From positions 1 through 12,205 of the forward strand of contig JADGIF010000269.1 of NCBI GenBank assembly GCA_018985225.1: a DNA stretch of 12,205 bases. The letters are read 5' to 3'. A program made the position numbers and the translations under genes. Source of the stretch: Amoeboradix gromovi (Eukaryota; Sanchytriomycota; Sanchytriomycetes; Sanchytriales; Sanchytriaceae). Under the pieces are notes generated by a model that saw nothing but the letters and a program-made list of their open reading frames with translations, made no database searches and was not told the DNA's origin. Shown here piece by piece: positions 5,718 to 12,205 of the stretch (the first letter of the stretch is position 1; each line of letters begins with the position of its first letter).

Positions 5718-8058
5718 ATGTCTTCTAGTCAAAGTCAGCAACCATCACTACAGACTTCCCAACAGCCTTCACAGTCCATGGATGGTCCAACGCGTCCAGA
5801 CTTGATATACTCCAGAAATGACATGAGTAGCATGTTCCAAAAAGAAGCTACAAAGTCGAAAATGAGACCCATGTCACTGACATTTTATGATAAAACATTT
5901 GAGCAGGATTATCAGCATTATTTCCTGGACAAGCATCTATGGAAATGGAGATTAAGTATGGTGTTTGTGGCTATAGTATCATGTTTTTTAGCTCTTTATA
6001 GTATGGTCAAAACACCAATGGACAGTGATCATTATATAGATAAGTATGAAAAATATCAGCCTAGTGATGAGAGCGCGCTTCGTAATTACATAAAAACCAG
6101 TTGTCCATCTGGTATGTACTGCATAGAATGTCCGTATGACTCAGGGTGTACCACATTTTATAGCTCCAGTGTTGAGTTGGTTATATTTCTTTTTGGTTGC
6201 TGGCTACCACTGGCTATAACTTTTGCTCTGAGCTATTACTTGGACAGAAAAACTTTAGCCAAATACGTACACATGATGAGCGCAATACTGATTACTAATG
6301 GTCTGGTAATAACTGTATTAGTAAGATTCTTCGTTTTAGAACCAAAAACTCCGTATTACATTATAACGCTAATATGTGCGGCTGTAGTGTTTCCTGCGCA
6401 TGTGTTTTTAAAATTAAGATTTATTTATACTTTTCAATCAATGGTTGTACTCAATACTTGCTTTATTGGGTTTGCTGTAGCTTCATTCTTACAATATCCA
6501 TTAATAACTAATGATGAGTACAGTGAACCTCAGTATGGGGCGCTTTTTATCAGCGTTTTTTCATTATTCGCAATATCCGTGGAAGTCTGTTTCAGTGCCT
6601 ACGAGAATGAATATTTTACCAGATCTCAGTTTTTTCATGCTCTTCAACTACAGAGAACTAACAAAAAGCTATATCAACAGCTAAAGAATCTTCAACGCAA
6701 ATTCGGAGATAATGCAGCTACTCTGAATACGCCGTTGGAAAAAGCATTATTAATGATGCAGAGTGTTTTGGCGGACCCAAGTCTAAGCGGGACACAAATG
6801 AATACTCTCTCCCAGGCTCTGCAGTTGTTGCAAACAAGTAACCTACTTAGCCCTGAACTAGAAACCAACAAACTAATGGACAATGAACAAGAAGCGTGGC
6901 TTTATTCTTTGATCTCCAAGAGAAAGAAAGACTCTAATGCTAGCTCTGCAATGCTACAAACAAGGCGCAAATCAGTGCCTCCAAAAAATCCTACTATAGT
7001 TGAAAATCAATTCAAAGTTGAGACTAGAGCTAATACTGGAGTGCATGTTAGTTTGAAGCTAAACAAAGAAACTCTATCTTATCAAGATATTCTATTTGAT
7101 TACAACTTCCCAATGTTCGAGTTTGCGAAAATGACAGGAGGACCACTAGCTCATGTAGTTTACTTTTTATTCACAAAATTTGATTTCTTTAGGAAACTAA
7201 ATATAAGCGAAGATAAATGTGTTAACTACTTCTCGGCGGTGGAAAATGGCTACCATAACAATCCTTATCATAGTTCGACTCATGCTGCTGATGTAGTTCA
7301 GACGCTATCATATTTCATGACACTACCTAACACAACAAAGTTTTTCAGAGACATAGATATGATGGCCTGCATCTTTGCTGCGGCAGTCCATGATTTGGAT
7401 CATCCAGGGAGAACAAACATGTTTTTGATAAATACACAAGATCAAAGAGCTCTTTTGTATAATGATAAAGCTGTACTTGAGAACCACCACGTCTCTACAG
7501 CATTTAGACTGTTAAAACAGGAAGATTCTAATTTTTTAATAAATTTTACAAAGCAGGAAATGAAGCAGTTTAGGGAGCTGGTAGTAGAAATGGTCCTTGC
7601 AACAGATATGGTACAGCATATGCAACTGCTGACTTTCTTTAAAAACAGAATAAACTCTGAAAAAGAACTAGATCCAGAGGTAAGAGAAGATGTTCTGCTG
7701 CTATCTAGGATAATGATAAAAATAGCCGATATATCTAACGCCACGAAGCAGTTCAATATATATGAAAAATGGTATAAACTGGTTTTAGAGGAATGGATGA
7801 CCCAAGGAGATGAAGAAAAAGAATTGGGTCTGGATATGTCACCATACATGGTAAAAAATACTTATATAGGATAGAGAAAAACTAAATGTTGTCGGATCTC
7901 AGCTAGGATTTATAGATTTTATAGTAAACCCATTGTTCCAGGCGTTCCACGCCTTTTGTCCAATACCTTTTGTTCTCGATCAACTAGAACAAAACCGACA
8001 ATATTGGGAGAATCGGAAAGCTCAGAACGCATTAGCCACACAAGTAATAGCAACATAA
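5718..8058 (+). CDS. six-pass membrane cyclic-nucleotide phosphodiesterase (class I PDE)
   Basis: Exons 5718-7850 and 7870-8058 give 773 residues. It hydrolyses cAMP and/or cGMP to the 5'-monophosphate. Order: Ser/Gln-rich cytosolic N terminus (1-75); TM1 (about 80-97); an extracytosolic loop with CPSGMYCIECPYDSGC; TM2 to TM6 (about 152-292); a coiled-coil linker (305-330); catalytic domain from about 445. Catalytic residues visible: the PYHSSTHAADV signature (H518 acid, H522 metal), HDLDHPG (H558, D559), LENHH, D671 in KIADISN and, in exon 2, Q722 in SQLGFIDFIV, the purine-clamp glutamine. Without splicing the last 62 residues, including Q722, are lost. No GAF or PAS domain is seen. The 6-TM plus coiled-coil design recalls membrane adenylyl cyclases and suggests a membrane-coupled signal input. 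Substrate preference cannot be read from sequence alone. Confidence 0.95.
7851..7869 (+). other. 19-nt spliceosomal intron in the phosphodiesterase gene
   Basis: GTAAAAAATACTTATATAG. Unspliced reading ends within six codons. Spliced reading goes from MSPYM directly into DREKLNVVGSQLGFIDFI, the conserved end of class I PDE catalytic domains. Phase 0. Confidence 0.96.
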
Positions 8059-8064
8059 TACCAT

Positions 8065-8070
8065 AATAAA
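8065..8070 (+). promoter_or_regulatory. poly(A) signal AATAAA for the phosphodiesterase
   Basis: Six bases after the TAA stop (8056-8058), and only three bases from the minus-strand hexamer of the convergent small gene. Confidence 0.6.
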
Positions 8071-8397
8071 TCATTTATTTTTAACATCAGCGTCCTCATT
8101 GAAAGTCCTGGTTTAGAAGAAAGTCGGGAACAACCGCAAAGTAAATGACAAAGAAAATCACTGATTTGAATGTTTGCTCACACTTCTGCTATTCTGAGGT
8201 GGGACTAAATCAAGATGCATGTAAGCATATATTCTTTGTTGTCTTATGGCCTCTATATAGTTTCAAATAACATATTGTGCATCGCTTTGTACCCAAGCTG
8301 CTTTCTTCGAGTGTTCTAATAACAGTGAACGCTTTAGTAGTAAGTAGTTCATGGCACTCACAAATTCCTTTCTTTTTTCTTTGGATGATAATTTCAT
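8071..8397 (-). CDS. probable small gene, exon structure unresolved
   Basis: From the ATG at 8397 (context CTAAAAATGAAA) a protein-like frame reads MKLSSKEKRKEFVSAMNYLL and KRSLLLEHSKKAAW, reaching DAQY at 8272, then hits a stop. Removing a 21-nt GT-AG segment (8251-8271) continues as AIRQQRIYAYMHLDLVPP and ends at 8158, for 72 residues. A 19-nt version (8253-8271) ends two codons later. Two further open pieces lie downstream: a hydrophobic one ending VVPDFLLNQDFQ (stop 8096) and one ending TFNEDADVKNK, whose TGA (8071-8073) directly follows an AATAAA. The poly(A) position suggests the true end is one of those. No family recognised. The start and first 42 residues are the most reliable part. 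Confidence 0.4.
8074..8079 (-). promoter_or_regulatory. poly(A) signal AATAAA, convergent with the phosphodiesterase
   Basis: Minus-strand hexamer read in one frame as Asn-Lys just before a TGA, the same arrangement as at the GDI end. Confidence 0.5.
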
Positions 8398-8422
8398 TTT
8401 TAGACAATCTCTGAATGCAAAA

Positions 8423-8591
8423 TCATTTATTCAGTAAGGTCATCTTTTCAGAATTAAAACATTCTGGTTGCAGTGATTCGGAGACATTTGTAATAAATGA
8501 GAAGAGCTGAATATCGAGCAATTATTTAATTACAACATTATTGTAACTAGGGCTATAGGAGCAAAACAATTCCAATAATCGCGATAATGGG
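8423..8591 (-). other. possible further small minus-strand gene between 8398 and 8662
   Basis: The remaining spacer before the secreted-protein gene is not empty. A minus-strand frame reads LFSFITNVSESLQPECFNSE and stops at 8423-8425 immediately after an AATAAA (8426-8431). A 27-nt GT-AG segment at 8507-8533 would link it in frame to an upstream open piece, LLELFCSYSPSYNNV. No ATG was found for the upstream piece, so this is a candidate only; the rest of the spacer shows nothing else. Confidence 0.25.
8426..8431 (-). promoter_or_regulatory. AATAAA hexamer before a TGA
   Basis: Repeats the Asn-Lys-stop arrangement seen at 8074-8079 and lies 29 bases upstream of the next ATG (8397), so it would terminate an upstream small transcript. 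Confidence 0.35.
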
Positions 8592-8658
8592 TTATGTTAA
8601 CATATACTAAACCAGTGTATTACATGTTTAAATAACAAACTCGTATTCAAATAAAATA

Positions 8659-8664
8659 TTTATT
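8659..8664 (-). promoter_or_regulatory. poly(A) signal AATAAA of the secreted-protein gene
   Basis: Begins at the second base of the TAA stop (8663-8665): TTT TAA TAA A. Confidence 0.6.
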
Positions 8665-9562
8665 AAAATTCATATAGTTTGTCCGTCTTTTGGGGAGCCA
8701 AGTCAATCGATGAGTCACCAATGGGAGGGAAATCAACAAGACCAGACGGCTCTCCACCATCAGAACGATCGGTATTCAATTTCAACAACTCCTTTGGATC
8801 TTTAGTTCTAAGGCCACTTAAATCGTCAGGTGTCTTGGGCATTTCATCATCGGCACCGTTTAAATCGGCACTTCCGCTACTATTGGGTTTCGCGCTTCTT
8901 CCTAATTTGTCAATTTTCTCTGATAGCGTACTCGGATCAAACTCGAGGCTACTGAATAAAGAGAACACTGCATCCGGAGAAAAAAATCCAATTTCTTTGT
9001 TAGACGATTTCAACTGTGTTGCCAAAACTGTCAGGAACCGCGCCATTGCAGAGCTCTCTCCAAAAACTTTACCAGATCTTTCGAGCAACTTACCAATTTC
9101 AACTTCGGATATTGAACTGTTCAACTGCTTAACCCAATCAAACGATTTTGAAGCTATTAATTTGGAATTGACTATCTCTGCAATTTGGAATGCCACCGTG
9201 TCGTGGCTAGCAGCTTTTCCGGATTCTTCTGAGCAAGTTGCTTTGTGAAGAGAACGAGAGTACAAGATGCTAGAAACTATAGCCTGTGCTCTCTGCCCAT
9301 TTCCAGAACTCAAACTCTTTGAGCTTGTAATACAAGACTTTGGTAAATTTGGCTTCGCAAGTCCTTCAAAGCTAGCTTGAAATGCAGACTCACAGCTGAC
9401 ACTGCAATGAGTCTTGCATTCAGTTGCAATTTTCTCCAACTGCGTTCTCAAGTAGCTACTGCAACTCGCTGAATCCACAAATCCATTTGAAAAAAATGCG
9501 TCATACGAATAAACGGACAAAATCAACATGAGCCAAATAGGGGGTCCCGCCTTTTGTGTCAT
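8663..9562 (-). CDS. secreted cysteine-containing orphan protein
   Basis: 299 residues from the ATG at 9562; the six-codon extension to 9580 has no ATG. The N terminus MTQKAGPPIWLMLILSVYSY is a good signal peptide, with cleavage probably near residues 20-30. Six cysteines (C34, C49, C53, C57, C77, C110) are all confined to the first 110 residues, with the compact pattern C-x3-C-x3-C inside CKTHCSVSC; three disulfides are likely. Residues 115-220 look helical and Ser-rich. The C-terminal 80 residues are Asp/Pro/Ser-rich and probably disordered (GADDEMPKTPDDLSGL). No GPI signal or transmembrane end. No family recognised; a cell-surface, matrix or host-directed secreted factor are all possible. 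The TAA stop is overlapped by AATAAA. Confidence 0.8.
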   Translation of the reverse strand: MTQKAGPPIWLMLILSVYSYDAFFSNGFVDSASCSSYLRTQLEKIATECKTHCSVSCESAFQASFEGLAKPNLPKSCITSSKSLSSGNGQRAQAIVSSILYSRSLHKATCSEESGKAASHDTVAFQIAEIVNSKLIASKSFDWVKQLNSSISEVEIGKLLERSGKVFGESSAMARFLTVLATQLKSSNKEIGFFSPDAVFSLFSSLEFDPSTLSEKIDKLGRSAKPNSSGSADLNGADDEMPKTPDDLSGLRTKDPKELLKLNTDRSDGGEPSGLVDFPPIGDSSIDLAPQKTDKLYEF

Positions 9563-9628
9563 TGAATTCGTTTTGTGCACATGTGTAATTGTGTCATTGT
9601 TTCACAAGATTTAAAAACCAAAAGTTAA

Positions 9629-9634
9629 TTTATT
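9629..9634 (-). promoter_or_regulatory. poly(A) signal AATAAA overlapping the methyltransferase stop
   Basis: AAA TAA A, with the TAA stop at 9630-9632. Confidence 0.6.
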
Positions 9635-10751
9635 TTGAAATCAAATACTGAGCTATCATCCATTCTTTCCCTTCTTTGTAGCCATATGTTTCCGAAATAG
9701 TTAAGAAGTATATGCGCCATCTGTTATAAGTTGCAATTGCACTTTGAACATCTCCTGATTCTTTCTCCAAAATGCGAATGATCTCTTTTTTGTTGCAGTC
9801 AAAGTTAATTAACCATCTTCTAGCTGTTTCCTGATAATGCTTGCCATTTATTAACCATTTCTCAACTACATTTACCTCATTAATCATATCTGGTATATCC
9901 GAGCTAATTGTCAACGATCCTGCACTGAAATGGCGCTCAACAAAAGACTTATTTTCGTTCATACTTGGGACTTTTATATGGCAGCTATCTTGCACAAACA
10001 AGTATCCATCTCCGTAATTCGATTCGTCATTTAAAAATAGCATCAATTGTGCCAAAACATGATTCCAGTTGAGTGTGTACCTCAAAATATCAATTGCCAT
10101 AATTCTATCAAACTTTTTCTCGAATCCGACGCCGTATGTCTTCATCACTTCATGAAATGACGCTGTGACACAAACGATGTTATCAATTCCCAGAAGCTTC
10201 ATTTTCTCATGTATCCACTTCTCCTGTCGCGGAACCTCTGTAATGGCAGTAATTCTTGAATTAGGATACTTTTGAGCAACATATAACGAGAATGAACCGT
10301 ATCCTGCACTTAGATCCAATATTGCCATTCCATCTTCAATTCCAGCTCTATCGCAAAAGAGCTCCATCATGTTCTCTTCAGCAGTAGACAAGTCAATGCT
10401 GGTGTCTAACCTAGTTGAATCCAAACAGGAATCCCAGGTATCATTGAAATAGCAGCAACTGAATTTAAACCAATCCCCTAAACATAGCTCAAAGAAATAA
10501 GGGGAGTAAGTTAATGGGAAAATAGAAGGCTGGGGAGATGAATAAACGGATTCGCTTTTCAATTTTTTTAAAAACTCTTTTTTTGAATCCAATTCCTCTT
10601 CTGGAGTTTGAATTTGCATATCTTGATTAAATTTTAACAGGATACGAATGAATGAATCAGTGTACAATCCATTATCTATCGCAAAGTCTTCTATTGTAGA
10701 TCGGTACTTATCAAATGCATTTAGAACCGATTTCTTGATAAAGGAAATCAT
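9630..10751 (-). CDS. CFA-synthase / coclaurine N-methyltransferase-type SAM methyltransferase
   Basis: 373 residues from the ATG at 10751; the longer frame to 10805 lacks an earlier ATG. It belongs to the cyclopropane-fatty-acid synthase / coclaurine N-methyltransferase superfamily of Rossmann-fold SAM methyltransferases. Order: helical N-terminal region (1-80); YFFELCLGDWFKFSCCYF, the counterpart of the family's FYxLFLDxxxxYSCAYF; AEENMMELFCDRAGIEDGMAILDLSAGYGSF, the SAM motif I region (145-153); AITEVPRQEKWI; FDRIMAIDILRYTLNW; the late FSAGSL segment; and C-terminal KHYQETARRWLINFD plus RWRIYFL, matching the family's HYxxTLxxWxxNF end. Motif I reads DLSAGYG instead of DIGCGWG, so the usual Gly-Cys is replaced. 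Substrate unknown (lipid or amine). It is closely packed with neighbours, 58 and 67 bp apart. Confidence 0.88.
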   Translation of the reverse strand: MISFIKKSVLNAFDKYRSTIEDFAIDNGLYTDSFIRILLKFNQDMQIQTPEEELDSKKEFLKKLKSESVYSSPQPSIFPLTYSPYFFELCLGDWFKFSCCYFNDTWDSCLDSTRLDTSIDLSTAEENMMELFCDRAGIEDGMAILDLSAGYGSFSLYVAQKYPNSRITAITEVPRQEKWIHEKMKLLGIDNIVCVTASFHEVMKTYGVGFEKKFDRIMAIDILRYTLNWNHVLAQLMLFLNDESNYGDGYLFVQDSCHIKVPSMNENKSFVERHFSAGSLTISSDIPDMINEVNVVEKWLINGKHYQETARRWLINFDCNKKEIIRILEKESGDVQSAIATYNRWRIYFLTISETYGYKEGKEWMIAQYLISK

Positions 10752-10808
10752 AAGTTTTAAAAATTGCGCCTCATAAAACCTGTCAAAAATGCTGTAAAAC
10801 AACAAAAA

Positions 10809-10814
10809 TTTATT
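10809..10814 (-). promoter_or_regulatory. poly(A) signal AATAAA overlapping the LisH-gene stop
   Basis: CAA TAA A, with the TAA stop at 10810-10812. Confidence 0.6.
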
Positions 10815-11892
10815 GCGATATTAACAATGCTAAGTCCTCATTCAAAGTTACATCTAGATTCATGTCGTCATCATATGGAACGTATTCAAATGGTTTTGGT
10901 TTAGAATCAGATAATTTTAGCAACACGTAATCGATAGCAGTGTTTAGTTTGGGTGTTGCAACACTAGTCAACACATATTCTATTTCCAGTTTCTGACAAA
11001 GATTTCTAACTTCACTTTCTTGAACAATGTTATGTAAAGTTAGTAGACAAGCCGCTATTGCCGCTTCGGTGCCAAATTCAAGTACATCCATGATCAAGTT
11101 TATGGTAACTACAGGTTTAAGGACTAGATAGTTGGATTTCTCACTCAGATTTAGCAGTAGCAGAGCAAGTCCTTCTACATCTTCATTTTCTTGAGTATAA
11201 AACTTGAAATGATCGAGAATGTTTCTAGTGGCCATATCTTGAGCAAATTGGGAATTCAATGAGAGGTACGATAGAGCTTTCAAGGATATCCTCTTAGTAT
11301 AAGGCTTGGAAGTGAACAAACTGGTTAATGACTCTAACACAAGCGTTGGTTCAAGCTTATGACGAACACCTGCATATCGGCTGATGGCCAGTAGAATTTT
11401 TGCATCTGTGGGAGACCATTTATGACTAGCGAGTAAATATTCTGAAATTTCAAATGCAGAATGGTCATCTAATTTATTCTTTCTGCACAAGTCAAGTACC
11501 TGCTTTAGTTGTATTACCACAGGCTGAGGAATACTACTTTCAAATGTTTTATTTTCAACAGACTTTGCGCTATCAGGATGAGGTTTTAGTTCTACAACAG
11601 ATTGAACCCTTGTGGAAACTACAGAGTGATTTTGCTTCATTTGAGACTGTATGTCCTGCAGCAAGGATATTGCCAGCTTAACTTCAGATCCTGTAGCTTT
11701 CATATCGGATCCAGCAACTAACATCTTACTCATGTTCATTAAGTTGTCAATATCCCCTCTAGCTTTTTTATATTTGATATACAATGGTTCAGTGGAAAGC
11801 GATTTTCCGCTTTCCTTTTGAAGAAGTTCTAGAGTGTTGACATATTTGTTCTTCTTCAAAAAAATAAAGACATCTTCTAGTTGAATACTCAT
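10810..11892 (-). CDS. LisH-motif protein with armadillo-like helical repeats (possibly ARMC9-related)
   Basis: 360 residues from the ATG at 11892. Residues 4-28 (QLEDVFIFLKKNKYVNTLEL and on to the first lysine-rich turn) look like a LisH dimerisation motif. A linker with predicted helices follows (residues 45-120). From about 125 to 330 there are repeated amphipathic helices with armadillo-type patterns, for example ISLKALSYLSLNSQFAQDM, EGLALLLLNLSEKSNYLVL and EAAIAACLLTLHNIVQESEV. The tail is acidic (YVPYDDDMNLDVTLNEDLAL). LisH plus ARM is the arrangement of ARMC9, a ciliary basal-body protein, but this one is about half that length and I could not confirm orthology. It would be a scaffold rather than an enzyme. 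If it is ARMC9, the organism has cilia or flagella. AATAAA overlaps the stop. Confidence 0.65.
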   Translation of the reverse strand: MSIQLEDVFIFLKKNKYVNTLELLQKESGKSLSTEPLYIKYKKARGDIDNLMNMSKMLVAGSDMKATGSEVKLAISLLQDIQSQMKQNHSVVSTRVQSVVELKPHPDSAKSVENKTFESSIPQPVVIQLKQVLDLCRKNKLDDHSAFEISEYLLASHKWSPTDAKILLAISRYAGVRHKLEPTLVLESLTSLFTSKPYTKRISLKALSYLSLNSQFAQDMATRNILDHFKFYTQENEDVEGLALLLLNLSEKSNYLVLKPVVTINLIMDVLEFGTEAAIAACLLTLHNIVQESEVRNLCQKLEIEYVLTSVATPKLNTAIDYVLLKLSDSKPKPFEYVPYDDDMNLDVTLNEDLALLISQ

Positions 11893-12010
11893 GTTTCGAA
11901 AATGCAAGACTGCAGTTGATTTAGAATTTATACCAATTAAATGGGTTTTATGATTACTATGGTCCTTCTTTCTATAATTTTTAATCTAATAAGAACGGTA
12001 CATTCTGTTT
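11893..12010. promoter_or_regulatory. short divergent spacer upstream of the LisH gene
   Basis: 118 bp, AT-rich, with an ACCAATTA element (CCAAT-like) and a TATAATTTTT stretch. If the frame beginning at 12011 is real this is a bidirectional promoter. A 26-codon hydrophobic frame from the ATG at 11941 also starts here and ends at 12021; I do not call it a gene. Confidence 0.35.
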
Positions 12011-12175
12011 ATGCCATCTGACCCACAATATCTCAAATTTACAGAAACTAAGAGATATATACATCCCTATTCAATCCCGCTTCAGACTAGTGGGAGCGCG
12101 AACAAGCGCTGTAGCGGAATGACTGGCTCTTTCAGTCACTCTGCGGGTTTTCTCGCAAACCAGGATTATTTATGA
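12011..12175 (+). CDS. possible start of a plus-strand gene
   Basis: A frame from the ATG at 12011 reads MPSDPQYLKFTETKRYIHPY and continues through SIPLQTSGSANKRCSG to FLANQDYL before TGA at 12173-12175: 54 residues of protein-like composition, too short for automatic calling. No AATAAA follows within the window, so either the gene continues through a tiny intron (a 25-nt GT-AG candidate lies at 12111-12135) or the frame is chance. The same stretch holds several inverted repeats, so a structured RNA is an alternative. No family recognised. Confidence 0.3.
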   Translation: MPSDPQYLKFTETKRYIHPYSIPLQTSGSANKRCSGMTGSFSHSAGFLANQDYL

Positions 12176-12198
12176 CAAGGCTACAGAGAGTTTGTAGC
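12114..12198. repeat. cluster of short inverted repeats at the window edge
   Basis: Three potential hairpins in 85 bp: GCGGAATGACTG with CAGTCACTCTGC (12114-12144, one A-C mismatch and one G-U pair), GGTTT with AAACC (12146-12161), and GCTACA with TGTAGC (12180-12198). CTGTAGC at 12109-12115 can also pair with GCTACAG at 12180-12186, enclosing the first two. This is GC-richer than the surroundings. It may be part of a structured RNA cut by the window end, or incidental within a coding exon. Confidence 0.35.
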
Positions 12199-12205
12199 AC
12201 CCTGG

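Noticed and set aside
7442-7849. Minus-strand open frame opposite the PDE catalytic domain
   Set aside because: It lies entirely antisense to strongly conserved PDE coding sequence and has a Ser/Thr-rich shadow composition.
8210-8407. Minus-strand open frame of 65 codons
   Set aside because: It has no ATG. The overlapping frame from the ATG at 8397 looks more like protein.
8679-9248. Long plus-strand open frame opposite the secreted-protein gene
   Set aside because: A shadow of the minus-strand gene, which has the signal peptide, the ATG and the poly(A) signal.
12145-12205. Possible U6 snRNA on the plus strand (a hairpin, then 21 nt, then ACAGAGA followed by AGC)
   Set aside because: The sequence after ACAGAGA differs from the almost invariant U6 core and the AGC spacing is one base too long. 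No TATA box lies about 30 bp upstream, and the stretch is protein-like.
12190-12205. Possible 3' end of a 5S rRNA on the minus strand (GGGTGCTACAAAC)
   Set aside because: Only about 16 bases are visible and there is no T-run terminator after the supposed end. It needs flanking sequence beyond the window.

Overview
This window is nuclear DNA from a compact, AT-rich eukaryotic genome. It carries ribosomal protein uL15 (RPL27A), a Rab GDP-dissociation inhibitor (GDI), a C2H2 zinc-finger protein, a bHLH protein and a class I cyclic-nucleotide phosphodiesterase. The standard genetic code fits. The gene set suggests an opisthokont-like protist or an early-diverging fungal relative with a reduced genome, but that placement is inference; no rRNA or phylogeny was available.

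Two architectural traits stand out. First, introns are minute. Two conserved genes (GDI and the phosphodiesterase) each need removal of exactly 19 nt, GT...AG, to restore the family sequence, and several more 19-nt candidates occur. Second, 3' UTRs are almost absent. An AATAAA hexamer lies within about 25 nt of nearly every stop codon and overlaps the stop in seven genes.

Layout. 48-384: small minus-strand gene, head to head with RPL27A (+, 388-810). 968-4436: minus-strand run, in transcription order GDI (4436-3053), an unresolved small gene (about 3049-2513), two tiny membrane-protein genes (2339-2127 and 2000-1812) and a six-finger zinc-finger protein (1723-968). 4602-4900: a probable further small minus-strand gene with a 19-nt intron. 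4936-5478 (+): Gln/Ser-rich bHLH protein. 5718-8058 (+): phosphodiesterase with six membrane segments. 8071-8600: one or two cryptic minus-strand small genes. 8663-11892: minus-strand run, in transcription order a LisH/helical-repeat protein (11892-10810), a CFA/coclaurine-type methyltransferase (10751-9630) and a secreted cysteine-containing orphan (9562-8663). 12011 to the window end: start of a possible plus-strand gene.

Functionally this is a mix of housekeeping (translation, Rab recycling), cAMP/cGMP signalling, transcription factors and lineage-specific small or secreted proteins. There is no operon logic, only tight packing. No mobile element, CRISPR array, tRNA or clear rRNA was seen.
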